Assembly (NCBI GenBank): GCA_002726235.1
Contig: PBSN01000008.1
Coordinates: 1-64,000 of the forward strand
DNA length: 64,000 nt
Source of the DNA: Nitrospiraceae bacterium
Lineage (GTDB): Bacteria; Nitrospirota; Nitrospiria; Nitrospirales; UBA2166
Direction of reading: 5' to 3'
Part shown: in pieces, positions 18,301 through 27,172 of the stretch
Position numbering within the stretch: position 1 is the first letter of the stretch
Layout of the letters: every line of letters begins with the position of its first letter
The notes under the pieces: generated by a model
The model's input: only the letters and a program-made list of their open reading frames with translations
Told to the model about the DNA's origin: nothing
Database searches by the model: none
Translations under genes and position numbers: made by a program

Positions 18301-18358
18301 TCGATGTGTGCGTATGCAGACATCGTAATGGAGTGAACGCGTCGAGTTCACACATCGA
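18301..18358 (+). promoter_or_regulatory. overlapping inverted repeats in the epimerase leader
   Basis: TCGATGTGTG (18301-18310) and CACACATCGA (18349-18358) are a perfect 10-bp inverted repeat. GTGAAC (18333-18338) and GTTCAC (18346-18351) are a second perfect pair whose right arm overlaps the first, so the two hairpins are mutually exclusive. The structure ends 19 bp before the ATG. It could be an operator or a switchable RNA leader. Confidence 0.4.
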
Positions 18359-18377
18359 GGTTAAGTAAGGTAAAAGC

Positions 18378-19382
18378 ATGATTTTGGTTACGGGGGCGGC
18401 AGGATTTATTGGGTCGCACGTATCACAACGTCTCCTGGAGCGCGGTGACACGGTGGTTGGTCTTGATAACGTGAATGAGTACTATGACCCCACGCTGAAG
18501 GAAGCGCGATTGGCGCGACTCATGCCATTTGAAAAGTTTACCTTTTACCGGCAGGATCTTTCAGATCGTGCGGCAATGAAGGTACTGTTTGAGTCGAGGG
18601 CGATTCGCCAGGTGGTGCATCTTGCCGCCCAGGCAGGAGTCCGCTACTCGCTGGTCAACCCTTATGCCTATACGGAAAGTAACATTGAGGGGTTTCTGAA
18701 TATTCTCGAAAACTGTCGGCATGCGAATGTTGAACATTTGCTGTATGCATCATCGAGTTCCGTCTACGGGAGCAATACCCAGATGCCATTCTCCGTTCGT
18801 GATAATGTCGATCACCCAGTATCGTTGTACGCGGCCACTAAAAAAGCCAATGAGCTGATGGCGCATACCTACTCACATTTGTTCAACCTTCCCTGCTCGG
18901 GTCTCAGGTTTTTTACCGTGTACGGCCCTTGGGGACGACCGGATATGGCGTTGTTTATTTTTACCAAGGCCATTTTAGAGGACAAACCTATTGATCTGTT
19001 CAATTTTGGAAAGATGAAGCGGGATTTTACCTATGTTGACGACATTGTTACGGGCATCATGCACGTATTGGATAAACCGGCTGATCCTGACTCCACATGG
19101 TCTGGCGACGCGCCGAAGCCGGAAAGCAGTGTATCTCCCTACCGGCTCTACAATATCGGCAGCCATCGTCCTGTTGAATTGCTGCGGTTTGTCGAAATTA
19201 TCGAAGAGGTGCTCGGAAAGAAAGCCATCAAGAACCTTAAGCCGATACAGCCAGGTGATGTTCCTTCAACTCATGCCGATGTTAGAGAATTGATGGAGCA
19301 GTATTCCTTTCAACCTAACACGCCGCTGGAAGAAGGTATTAAGAGATTTATCGAATGGTATCGAGAGTATTATAAGGCATGA
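18378..19382 (+). CDS. NAD-dependent epimerase, probably UDP-glucuronate 4-epimerase
   Basis: 334-residue short-chain dehydrogenase/reductase of the extended type. The NAD-binding GAAGFIG is at 6-12 and the catalytic Y151-x3-K155 (YAATK) with SSSSVYG before it. The stretches DNVNEYYDPTLKEARL and FFTVYGPWGRPDMALF are characteristic of UDP-glucuronate/galacturonate 4-epimerases (LpsL/WbnF/Cap1J type), which supply UDP-galacturonate for LPS or capsule. Substrate is inferred from family. No other polysaccharide gene is adjacent; the stop overlaps the next gene by 4 bp. AAGTAAGG precedes the start. Confidence 0.88.
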   Translation: MILVTGAAGFIGSHVSQRLLERGDTVVGLDNVNEYYDPTLKEARLARLMPFEKFTFYRQDLSDRAAMKVLFESRAIRQVVHLAAQAGVRYSLVNPYAYTESNIEGFLNILENCRHANVEHLLYASSSSVYGSNTQMPFSVRDNVDHPVSLYAATKKANELMAHTYSHLFNLPCSGLRFFTVYGPWGRPDMALFIFTKAILEDKPIDLFNFGKMKRDFTYVDDIVTGIMHVLDKPADPDSTWSGDAPKPESSVSPYRLYNIGSHRPVELLRFVEIIEEVLGKKAIKNLKPIQPGDVPSTHADVRELMEQYSFQPNTPLEEGIKRFIEWYREYYKA

Positions 19383-20437
19383 AAGTTGGAATTCTTGGAT
19401 ATCCTCAAGTGGGGAGAACCACTTTGTTTGCGATGCTGACCAAACTGGAGAAAAACGCAAACACGTCGTCTTCAGCCGCGGAGACTTTGGTGGGGGTCGC
19501 CAAAATAAATGATCCACGTTTAACCATCCTAACCGGAATGTTTAAACCCAAGAAAACCATTCCTGCGACCCTTGATCTTGTCGACTTAGGGGGGGTCGGA
19601 AAGAAGGAAGCGCTACGTAATGTCGATGTTCTGGTGCATGTCGTGCGTGCATTTCACGACGAGGCGGTTCCGCATGCGAATGGGGAGGTTGATCCCGTAC
19701 GAGATATTGCTGCCATGGAATTGGAACTCGTCATATCGGATTTGGCTTGGGTCGAAAATCGCCTCACAAAAATCGACAAAGAACTGCAAAAGATGCCTAA
19801 GGCTGGCCTGGAGCCGGAAAAGAAGGTGCTGACCAGATTCAGGACGCAACTTGAATCCGAGCGACCGTTGCGTGAGTTAGCATTGCAAGACGATGAAGTG
19901 AAGCTAGTTTTGGGCTACGGGTTTCTGTCCTTGAAACCGATGCTGTTTGTTCTAAACGTTGGTGAAGATGCGCTCGCAAAACCGGATCACGGTGAAACCA
20001 TGGAGCAACTCAATTCATATGAGGATAAGGCGAATACGCGGATTTTATCCGTCTGTGCAAAAATTGAGGCCGAGTTGGCGCAGTTGAGTCCTGATGATGT
20101 TGCGATGTTCATGGCAGATCTTGGTCTTGATGAGCCGGGACTAGATCGTTTGGCTCGGGAAGCGTATGGATTGCTTGGGCGCATCTCATTTTTTACGGTC
20201 GGACCAGATGAGGTTCGTGCCTGGTCGATTCGACGAGGAACCATGGCGAAACAGGCAGCTGGTGCCATCCATTCAGATATCGAGCGTGGATTTATCCGTG
20301 CGGAAGTGGTGCACTATGATGATTTTATGCAGCATAAATCGATGGCTGTATGCAAAGAGAAAGGGATTTTTCGCCTTGAAGGGAAGGAGTATTTGGTGAG
20401 AGAAGGCGATATTATTAATTTTCGATTCAATGTGTAG
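19379..20437 (+). CDS. divergent YchF-like (Obg-family) NTPase
   Basis: 352 residues, colinear with YchF: N-terminal G domain, helical coiled-coil insert at about 115-165, and a C-terminal TGS/DUF933 domain at 265-352 (FFTVGPDEVRAW, AAGAIHSDIERGFIRAE). YchF proteins bind ATP and act at the ribosome and in stress responses. Here the P-loop reads GYPQVGRTT (7-15), with arginine replacing the lysine of GxxxxGK[ST]. The G3/switch II region, normally DIAGLVKGASKGEGLGN, is shortened to DLVDLGGVGKKEALRN, and the G4 NVNE is NVGE (193-196). Nucleotide hydrolysis is doubtful. It overlaps the epimerase stop by ATGA. Confidence 0.85.
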   Translation: MKVGILGYPQVGRTTLFAMLTKLEKNANTSSSAAETLVGVAKINDPRLTILTGMFKPKKTIPATLDLVDLGGVGKKEALRNVDVLVHVVRAFHDEAVPHANGEVDPVRDIAAMELELVISDLAWVENRLTKIDKELQKMPKAGLEPEKKVLTRFRTQLESERPLRELALQDDEVKLVLGYGFLSLKPMLFVLNVGEDALAKPDHGETMEQLNSYEDKANTRILSVCAKIEAELAQLSPDDVAMFMADLGLDEPGLDRLAREAYGLLGRISFFTVGPDEVRAWSIRRGTMAKQAAGAIHSDIERGFIRAEVVHYDDFMQHKSMAVCKEKGIFRLEGKEYLVREGDIINFRFNV

Positions 20438-20543
20438 CATGATGTTGGCTGGAGGTCAGGATTCCAGTTGTCAGCAAAAGCCGAGTAAGCAAAAACTGAG
20501 CGTTGTGGCTGAACGCTGATAACTTTGTTACCTAGGAGTTGTC

Positions 20544-21101
20544 GTGAAAAAAAGTGTTTCCGTCGGGACCAGTGAAGCTGTGGTGATGGGTCGGTCAGCC
20601 ATGTGCGAAGCACTTGACCGCATTGCGGATGCTATTGTCGAGAATCACAAGGATGATGCTATGATGGCACTCGTTGGGATTCGGACCGGAGGTATCCATC
20701 TTGCTAGACGACTGGTTTCGACCATGCAAGAGCGGTTTGCTCGTGAGGTTCCTATCGGGACGCTAGATATCAATCTCTACAGGGACGACTTGGTGGGGCG
20801 GGCTCGCCAGCCTGTGTTGCGAACGACTGATATTCCGTTTGATGTTACTGATCGGAACATTGTGCTCGTTGATGATGTACTTTTTACCGGTCGAACGATT
20901 CGAGCCGCCATGGATGGTGTCATGGATTTGGGCAGACCGGCGCGCATTCAACTTGCTATCCTCGTCGATCGGGGGCATCGAGAACTTCCAATTGCAGCTG
21001 ACTTTGTCGGGCGAGAACTTGTGACGACCGAGAAGCAGATGGTCAAAGTCCGTCTTCAGGAAGAGGGACATCTAACTGATGCCGTCATCATCACGTCATA
21101 A
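20544..21101 (+). CDS. pyrR: PyrR bifunctional pyr regulator / uracil phosphoribosyltransferase
   Basis: 185-residue type I phosphoribosyltransferase of the PyrR family. It carries the PRPP-binding loop VLVDDVLFTGRT and VGIRTGGIHLARRL near the start. In Bacillus PyrR binds the pyr mRNA leader in response to UMP and causes attenuation; many homologues also have weak UPRTase activity. GTG start at 20544 with AGGAG 7 nt upstream. It overlaps pyrB by 23 bp. The 106-bp leader has one short hairpin (AGCGTT/AACGCT, 20499-20517), but I could not find a convincing PyrR-binding loop. Confidence 0.93.
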   Translation: MKKSVSVGTSEAVVMGRSAMCEALDRIADAIVENHKDDAMMALVGIRTGGIHLARRLVSTMQERFAREVPIGTLDINLYRDDLVGRARQPVLRTTDIPFDVTDRNIVLVDDVLFTGRTIRAAMDGVMDLGRPARIQLAILVDRGHRELPIAADFVGRELVTTEKQMVKVRLQEEGHLTDAVIITS

Positions 21102-22098
21102 ACAGGCCATCCGATCTACCAAAGCGCCCCTCGACTCTTCACAGGAAGGCTGGATAGCCGGGAAAGATCTTCTAACGATCAAGGCATTGGATGCACGCGA
21201 TATCGAATTGATTATCGATACCGCCACCGCATTCCACGAAGTGGCTGGTCGGGCAATGAAGAAAGTTCCAGTGTTGCGCGGAAAAACGATTGCAAATCTG
21301 TTCATCGAGCCGAGTACGCGGACACGAACGTCATTTGAGCTTGCGGCAAAACGACTCAGTGCGGATGTGGTGAACCTCTCTGGAGGTTCAAGCAGTATCA
21401 TGAAGGGTGAGAGTTTGGTCGATACTGGACGAGCGCTCGAATGTATGGGGGTTGACCTGGTAGTCATTCGTCATTCTGCGGCGGGCGCGGCTCACACCTT
21501 GGCGCGAACGTTAAAGGCTGGAGTGGTGAACGCGGGAGATGGGGCGCATGAGCATCCTACTCAGGCTCTACTGGACCTTTTCACCATTCGTGCGTGCGGA
21601 AAGAATGTGGCCGGCCTGCGTGTGGTGATGATTGGCGATATTACTCGAAGTCGCGTCGCACGCTCGAATATTCATCTCTTGACAAAGCTCAACGCAAACG
21701 TGTGTGTTGTTGGTCCACCTACCATGATTCCGCCGCATATCGAAAAATTGGGTGTGTCGGTGTCCTATGATTTAGAATCAGCACTCAAGGGAGCTGAACT
21801 GGTAATGATTTTGAGGGTCCAGCATGAGCGTGAACAACGTAGCCTTTTTCCGAATGTCCAAGAGTATGCGCGGTTCTATGGGGTCACTAGAGAACGCTTA
21901 GCATTGGCTTCACCTGATGTTCTCGTTCTTCATCCCGGCCCGATGAATCGCGGGATCGAAATCGCCACTGAAGTAGCCGACGGGTTGTCATCAGTCATTT
22001 TGGACCAAGTCGCCAATGGGATTGCCGTGCGCATGGCCGTGCTTTATCTTCTGGTTGCCACACGCGAAACAACAAAAGGGGTAGGGGTGACACGATAG
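21079..22098 (+). CDS. pyrB: aspartate carbamoyltransferase catalytic subunit
   Basis: 339-residue transcarbamoylase making N-carbamoyl-aspartate. The carbamoyl-phosphate loop PSTRTRTSFE, DGAHEHPTQALLD and VLHPGPMNRG are all present. It is about 25 residues longer than typical at the N-terminus: the ATG at 21079 lies inside pyrR, and similarity begins near LLTIKALDARD, so a later start is possible. No regulatory pyrI is nearby. It is co-transcribed with pyrR and pyrC. Confidence 0.95.
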   Translation: MPSSSRHKQAIRSTKAPLDSSQEGWIAGKDLLTIKALDARDIELIIDTATAFHEVAGRAMKKVPVLRGKTIANLFIEPSTRTRTSFELAAKRLSADVVNLSGGSSSIMKGESLVDTGRALECMGVDLVVIRHSAAGAAHTLARTLKAGVVNAGDGAHEHPTQALLDLFTIRACGKNVAGLRVVMIGDITRSRVARSNIHLLTKLNANVCVVGPPTMIPPHIEKLGVSVSYDLESALKGAELVMILRVQHEREQRSLFPNVQEYARFYGVTRERLALASPDVLVLHPGPMNRGIEIATEVADGLSSVILDQVANGIAVRMAVLYLLVATRETTKGVGVTR

Positions 22099-22129
22099 GT
22101 TCGCTACTTTGAACTTTCCGTGCAGAACC

Positions 22130-23431
22130 ATGGCGCAACGATATACTTCAGACATTCTGATCCAAAATGGAAGGGTTGTTCGTCCGGGCATGCCGACGAT
22201 GACGGCAAACGTCTTGATTCAGTCTGGGACAGTTGTCGGCATTCGGCGTGGAATTAAAGCGTCAGCAAAATGTGTGGTGATTGATGCAAAAGGGAAACTT
22301 GTGTGTCCTGGGTTTATCGATCTGCACACTCATCTTCGCGAGCCTGGATTTGAATATAAAGAAACTATCCAAACGGGATCAGCTGCGGCCGTGGCGGGTG
22401 GGTTTACCACTATCTGTTGCATGCCCAATACCAACCCGGTCAATGACAATAAGGTCGTGACGGAATTTATTCTTGGGAAAGCGCGGTTAGCCGGATTGGC
22501 ACGGGTGTTACCCATTGGCGCGATTACGACGCGCTTAGACGGGGATGAACTTGCGATGATTGGGGAACTCGCTTCGGCTGGATGTGTGGCATTGTCTGAT
22601 GACGGCTACCCCGTTTCGAGTAGCCTGATCATGCGCCGAGCAATGGAATATGCTAAAGCGCTTGGTCTCACCATTGTCGATCATTGTGAGGACCGAGAGC
22701 TTTCAAAGCATGGGGTTATGCATGAGGGGCTAGTATCGACTACCCTTGGTTTGCTGGGAATTCCTTCTGCTGCTGAGGATGTAATGGTTGCGCGTGATAT
22801 CGCATTGGCTGAAATGACAGGATGTCGCTTGCACCTTGCACATGTCAGTACTGCAGGGGCGGTCAGGCTAGTCCGAGAGGCGAAAGCGCGCGGGGTGCCA
22901 ATTACCGCGGAGGCCTGTCCTCATCACTTTATCTTGACCGATGAAGCGGTTGGCGAGTTTGATACTCAGGCGAAGGTAAATCCTCCTTTACGTGCCGAGT
23001 CTGACGTTCAGGCCATACGCGCTGGTCTTTCAGATGGAACCATTGAAGTGATTGCAACGGATCATGCTCCTCACGCTTCGGAGGAGAAAGAACAAGGATT
23101 TGATAGGGCCCCTTTTGGGATCACTGGGTTAGAGACGGCGCTTGGACTCACTCTTTCGCTTGTGGAAGACGGCGTTCTTGATCTTGAGTCGGCCGTTGGG
23201 GCATTAACCTCGAATCCGGCCAAGGCATTTGGCCTAGAAGGGGGGGACCTTCGAGAGGGGAGAACGGCCGATATCACGATTGTGGATCCAAAAGAGGAAT
23301 GGGTGGTTGATCCGTCAACATTTCGGTCCAAAGGACGGAACACACCCTTCGCAGGACGGAAGCTTAAAGGCAGGGTTGTCACGACTATCGTTGGTGGAGA
23401 GGTGGTCTTTTCCACCAATGAGAAGCCATGA
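22130..23431 (+). CDS. pyrC: dihydroorotase (type I)
   Basis: 433-residue amidohydrolase closing carbamoyl-aspartate to dihydroorotate. The zinc ligands H66 and H68 are in FIDLHTHLREPG; other metal or substrate motifs are CMPNTNP, VDHCED, HLAHVSTAGAV and ATDHAPHA. The frame also has a TTG at 22109 with weak AGG upstream; ATG at 22130 is chosen because residues MAQRYTSDILIQNG match the family start. It follows pyrB by 31 bp and overlaps sppA by 4 bp. Confidence 0.95.
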   Translation: MAQRYTSDILIQNGRVVRPGMPTMTANVLIQSGTVVGIRRGIKASAKCVVIDAKGKLVCPGFIDLHTHLREPGFEYKETIQTGSAAAVAGGFTTICCMPNTNPVNDNKVVTEFILGKARLAGLARVLPIGAITTRLDGDELAMIGELASAGCVALSDDGYPVSSSLIMRRAMEYAKALGLTIVDHCEDRELSKHGVMHEGLVSTTLGLLGIPSAAEDVMVARDIALAEMTGCRLHLAHVSTAGAVRLVREAKARGVPITAEACPHHFILTDEAVGEFDTQAKVNPPLRAESDVQAIRAGLSDGTIEVIATDHAPHASEEKEQGFDRAPFGITGLETALGLTLSLVEDGVLDLESAVGALTSNPAKAFGLEGGDLREGRTADITIVDPKEEWVVDPSTFRSKGRNTPFAGRKLKGRVVTTIVGGEVVFSTNEKP

Positions 23432-24411
23432 AAATTGTGGTCACGTCGGCTGGAATGGGAAAAGTATGTTTTCTTATGGTTGTGAGTGTTGTGGTCTGGT
23501 TGGCAGGATGTGTTTCGATATCTCTTGTCCCGCCCCTCCAACCATTGCAGGAAACTACCCTGAGTGGAACCGGAAAAGCAAAGGTGTTGCTGATCGATGT
23601 GTCTGGAGTGATTGCCCATAGGACTACAGATCGTGGAGGTGTCTTCCCTGATCCTCCCGATATTGTTTCCCGGGTTAAAGAGGAGTTGGATTTGGCGGCG
23701 CAGGATGATCACGTGAAGGCGGTGGTTCTTCGGATTAACAGTCCCGGAGGCACAGTGACGGCTTCAGATCAGCTTTACTATGAACTGCGACGTTTTAAGG
23801 CTACACGTAAGATTCCGATCGTGGCAGTATTTATGGATGTAGGGGCTTCGGGAGCTTACTATGTGGCAATGGCGGCAGATTCCGTGATTGCACATCCAAC
23901 GAGTGTCGTTGGAAGCATTGGCGTGGTGATGCTTCGAATGAATGTGGAGGGCCTTCTTGAAAAACTTGGACTTGAAACCTCTGCGATCAAGTCGGGAGCG
24001 ATGAAGGATATGGGATCTCCATTTCGGACTATGACCGATGAGGAGTATCACGTCTTCATGGGTGTCATTATGGACTTCTACAATCGATTTGTGCAGGTTG
24101 TTGGTGAGGGGCGTCCGGGACTCAAGCGGGACAGAGTTCGAGAACTTGCGGATGGGAGGATTTATACTGCAGCGCAAGCACTTAAAGCAGGTCTTGTGGA
24201 TGAGTTAGGCTACCTTGATACCGCGCTCGATCGTGCAAAGCAATCCGCAGAGCTTACAGAGGCGAGGGTCGTGACGTATCACCGGCCTGGCACGTACACT
24301 AACAATATCTACTCAGGGTTGCGTGACTCATCTACCCTGCGTCGTATTGCAGATTGGAGTCAATTGCCAGTTGGTATGCCCCAGTTTCTTTACCTCTGGG
24401 GGGCATCATGA
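23428..24411 (+). CDS. SppA-like signal peptide peptidase, putative lipoprotein
   Basis: 327-residue S49 serine protease. Residues 13-28 form a hydrophobic signal ending in LAGC, a good lipobox (C28). The Ser/Lys dyad is S141 (DVGASGAYY) with a lysine of IKSGAMKDMGSPFR (K188 or K193), and RINSPGGTV is the first conserved block. It is the short, single-domain form. SppA cleaves residual signal peptides in membranes; here lipidation would place it on the periplasmic side. The ATG overlaps the pyrC stop, and it overlaps the downstream M48 peptidase by ATGA. Confidence 0.92.
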   Translation: MKIVVTSAGMGKVCFLMVVSVVVWLAGCVSISLVPPLQPLQETTLSGTGKAKVLLIDVSGVIAHRTTDRGGVFPDPPDIVSRVKEELDLAAQDDHVKAVVLRINSPGGTVTASDQLYYELRRFKATRKIPIVAVFMDVGASGAYYVAMAADSVIAHPTSVVGSIGVVMLRMNVEGLLEKLGLETSAIKSGAMKDMGSPFRTMTDEEYHVFMGVIMDFYNRFVQVVGEGRPGLKRDRVRELADGRIYTAAQALKAGLVDELGYLDTALDRAKQSAELTEARVVTYHRPGTYTNNIYSGLRDSSTLRRIADWSQLPVGMPQFLYLWGAS

Positions 24412-25262
24412 GGTTCAAGGACGTGCGTCTGTCTCCTTCGCTGTCCATTGTGCTATTGCTTCTCATTGCGGTTGTTGCCACCACATGCCAGAAAGCGCCG
24501 GTGACAGGACGTGATCAACTGATTTTCTACTCAGAGGAAAAAGAGATTGACATGGGCCTCAACGCCTTTCGAGGGTTTCTGCGGCAAGCTCCATTGAGTG
24601 ATGATCCTGAGCTTCTCGCATTAGTAAATCGTGTGGGCGATCGGATTGCGGCGGTTGCTGATAAGCCTGAATATGATTGGGAATTTGCGGTCATTCAAGA
24701 AGATCGGGTTCCAAATGCATTTGCTCTTCCTGGCGGGAAAGTCGCTGTCTTTACCGGCATCCTCAAATATACGAAAGACGAAGACGGGCTTGCAACTGTG
24801 ATTGGACATGAGGTGGCGCATGCGCTGCAACGACATGGAAACGAGCGTGTTAGTCGTGCTTGGATTGATCAGGCCCTCCAAGTAGGAGCCATTGCTGCTG
24901 CAGCGACCGGAAGCGTGGATCCTGGCGTTACCCAGGGATTTTTGAGCGCATATGGTGTAGGAGTGTCTTTGCCGTTCAATCGACTTCAGGAGTCGGAAGC
25001 AGATACCGTTGGTCTGTTATTGATGGCGAAGGCAGGCTATGATCCTCGGGCATCAGTAGATTTCTGGGAGCGGATGAGCGGATGTCCGCGCCGATGGATT
25101 GGGAAGCTCTGTTTCCGGTCGGGAGCGGGAGTTCCAGAGTTTCTTTCGACACATCCCTCTGATGAGAATCGCATCAGACACTTAGAGCGGCTAATTGACC
25201 GAGCCATGCCTTACTATGAGGCGGCGCAAAGAGGTCATCCTCCAAACGCACCTGAAGGCTAA
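24408..25262 (+). CDS. M48 family metallopeptidase (BepA/Oma1-like), secreted
   Basis: 284 residues, with a signal-like hydrophobic segment at 10-26 followed by C27, a weak lipobox. The zinc motif HEVAH is at 134-138 and the third ligand glutamate is in ESEADTVG. FALPGGKVAVFTG and STHPSDENRI are family hallmarks. The related proteins BepA and YcaL act in periplasmic quality control of outer-membrane proteins. The C-terminal TPR domain of BepA is absent. The start at 24408 overlaps the sppA stop (ATGA) and is preferred over an upstream in-frame ATG at 24354. Confidence 0.92.
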   Translation: MRFKDVRLSPSLSIVLLLLIAVVATTCQKAPVTGRDQLIFYSEEKEIDMGLNAFRGFLRQAPLSDDPELLALVNRVGDRIAAVADKPEYDWEFAVIQEDRVPNAFALPGGKVAVFTGILKYTKDEDGLATVIGHEVAHALQRHGNERVSRAWIDQALQVGAIAAAATGSVDPGVTQGFLSAYGVGVSLPFNRLQESEADTVGLLLMAKAGYDPRASVDFWERMSGCPRRWIGKLCFRSGAGVPEFLSTHPSDENRIRHLERLIDRAMPYYEAAQRGHPPNAPEG

Positions 25263-25365
25263 CGTTTCATCGTAATGCGGTATTGATCCACGCACCAACA
25301 TTTTTTCCCATTTCCAGCGCGCGCGACTGATTCTCCAATATCAGGGCATTCCTTGCTAGGATTTT

Positions 25366-25397
25366 TACCATATGGTATGGTGCCTCGGCGCTCGCCG
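25366..25397. promoter_or_regulatory. palindromes upstream of argS
   Basis: TACCATATGGTA (25366-25377) is a perfect 12-bp palindrome, and CGGCG-CT-CGCCG (25386-25397) a perfect GC-rich hairpin. TTGCTA, 17 bp, TATGGT overlaps the first as a weak promoter. These sit about 85-115 bp before argS and could control it; no known element is recognised. Confidence 0.3.
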
Positions 25398-25480
25398 GGG
25401 GATGCTGTATCCCTTGCCAGTTGCAAGTTTTTGTCGGTTTCAGTGTCGCATCTGGTGTTTTTTTTGCCTGGGAGATCTGC

Positions 25481-27172
25481 TTGTCAGAGGGTATTATTTC
25501 TACTGCGGTCACCTCCGCACTCCATGAGGCTCTGCGTAAGGCTCAGACTGATGGCCAGTTGCGTCTAGCAGTTTGGCCGAGTCTCGTATTTGATATCCCT
25601 AAACGTGCGGAGTGGGGAGATCTTTCCACCACGGTGGCGATGGGATTGGCTAAAGGAGAAAAACGCCCACCTCGTGAAATTGCAGACGTTATTGCATCTC
25701 ACCTCCAATGGAAAACTGATCTTTTTGACCATGTCGATGTAGTACCACCTGGATATATAAACCTCACCATCAAGCGAGATCAGTGGTTCCGCGTGCTGAC
25801 GGAGATCGAGCAGCAGGGAACAGCATATGGCGACTCGACTGTGCGTGCTGGTCAAAAGGTTTTGATTGAATTTGTCAGTGCAAATCCCACTGGGCCGCTT
25901 CATGTTGGCCATGGACGTGGGGCTGCTGTCGGTGATGCGCTTGCGCATCTTCTGACGCGAACTGGGGCTGATGTTACACGCGAATACTATGTGAACGATG
26001 TCGGCACTCAGGTCGAGACGTTAGGTAAATCTGTGCTCATGCGTGTGCCACAAGAGGGATTAGGTGTTGAACTCAAGGATGCGCCGTTGCCTGAGGGACT
26101 TTATCAGGGGCAGTACATTTCAGAGATAGCGACAGCGTTTGTGGAGTCTCAACCGTTACCGGCTATGAAAAATGGTGAAGCTGATGTGGCCGAGGCAGGT
26201 CGTTTTGCGAAAGATCTTCTCTTACGAGAGATCCTAGCAGACCTTCACCAATTCAATGTCCGTTTTGACGCAGTCTTTGAAGAACACACCTTGTACGACA
26301 ATGGTGTAGTGCCAGATGCGCTTGATGCATTGCGTGCGAAAGAGTATGTGTATACCTCGGAAGAAGCTGATTGGTTAGCAACCTCACGGTGGGGTGACGA
26401 CAAGGATCGTGTCGTAAAGCGTGCGAATGGTCAATACACCTACTTTGCTTCTGATATTGCATACCATGTCCATAAATTCAACCGTGGTTTTCAGCAGCTT
26501 ATCAATGTGTGGGGTGCCGACCACCATGGGTATGTTCCGCGTATGAAGGCGATGATTCATGCGTTGGGATATTCGGAAAACAGTTTTCAGGTGTCATTGG
26601 TGCAGCTTGTCAGTCTTGTGCGCAGTGGAAAACCCGTCGCCATGTCGACCAGAGCTGGGGAGTTTGTAACGTTGCGTGAAGTGATGGACGAGGTGGGTGT
26701 CGATGCTGCACGTTTCTTCTTTCTCATGCGGCGATCCGATACTCCCTTGGACTTTGATCTTGATCTGGCACAGCGGAAGTCGAACGATAATCCCGTTTTC
26801 TACGTACAATATGCACACGCGCGCATTACAAGCCTGTTTAAGATGGCACAGGAGCAAGGGATGAACGTCCCTTCGGTTTCTGAAGTAGACCTAACCTTGT
26901 TGGGATTTCCAGAAGAGTTGGCACTGGTTAAGAAGTTGGCGGAATACCCGGAACTCATTAGCGAAAGCGCGCGATGTCTCGAACCCCACCGCGTGGCATA
27001 CTATCTGCAAGACCTTGCCGGTTTGCTCCATTCCTACTATTACAAGCATCGTATTCTCCAAGTTAATGCCTCGGCGTTGACGTTGGCCAGATTGGTGCTC
27101 ATGGGAGCCGTGCAGACAGTCGTTCGCAATGGCCTCACAGTATTAGGCGTATCTGCGCCGGAGACGATGTGA
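25481..27172 (+). CDS. argS: arginyl-tRNA synthetase
   Basis: 563-residue class Ia synthetase. The N-terminal additional domain covers about 1-120, the HIGH-type signature HVGHGRG is at 141-147, and the KMSKS-equivalent is PVAMSTRAGEF. The C-terminal anticodon-binding DALR domain includes YLQDLAGLLHSYYYKHRIL. The chosen start is TTG at 25481, because GGGAG lies 7 nt upstream and SEGIISTAVTSAL matches family N-termini; an open extension runs back to 25421. It overlaps tgt. Confidence 0.95.
   Translation: MSEGIISTAVTSALHEALRKAQTDGQLRLAVWPSLVFDIPKRAEWGDLSTTVAMGLAKGEKRPPREIADVIASHLQWKTDLFDHVDVVPPGYINLTIKRDQWFRVLTEIEQQGTAYGDSTVRAGQKVLIEFVSANPTGPLHVGHGRGAAVGDALAHLLTRTGADVTREYYVNDVGTQVETLGKSVLMRVPQEGLGVELKDAPLPEGLYQGQYISEIATAFVESQPLPAMKNGEADVAEAGRFAKDLLLREILADLHQFNVRFDAVFEEHTLYDNGVVPDALDALRAKEYVYTSEEADWLATSRWGDDKDRVVKRANGQYTYFASDIAYHVHKFNRGFQQLINVWGADHHGYVPRMKAMIHALGYSENSFQVSLVQLVSLVRSGKPVAMSTRAGEFVTLREVMDEVGVDAARFFFLMRRSDTPLDFDLDLAQRKSNDNPVFYVQYAHARITSLFKMAQEQGMNVPSVSEVDLTLLGFPEELALVKKLAEYPELISESARCLEPHRVAYYLQDLAGLLHSYYYKHRILQVNASALTLARLVLMGAVQTVVRNGLTVLGVSAPETM

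Noticed and set aside
20438-20543. PyrR-binding attenuator before pyrR
   Set aside because: One short hairpin (AGCGTT/AACGCT) exists but there is no T-run and I cannot identify the conserved PyrR loop, so no riboregulator is called.
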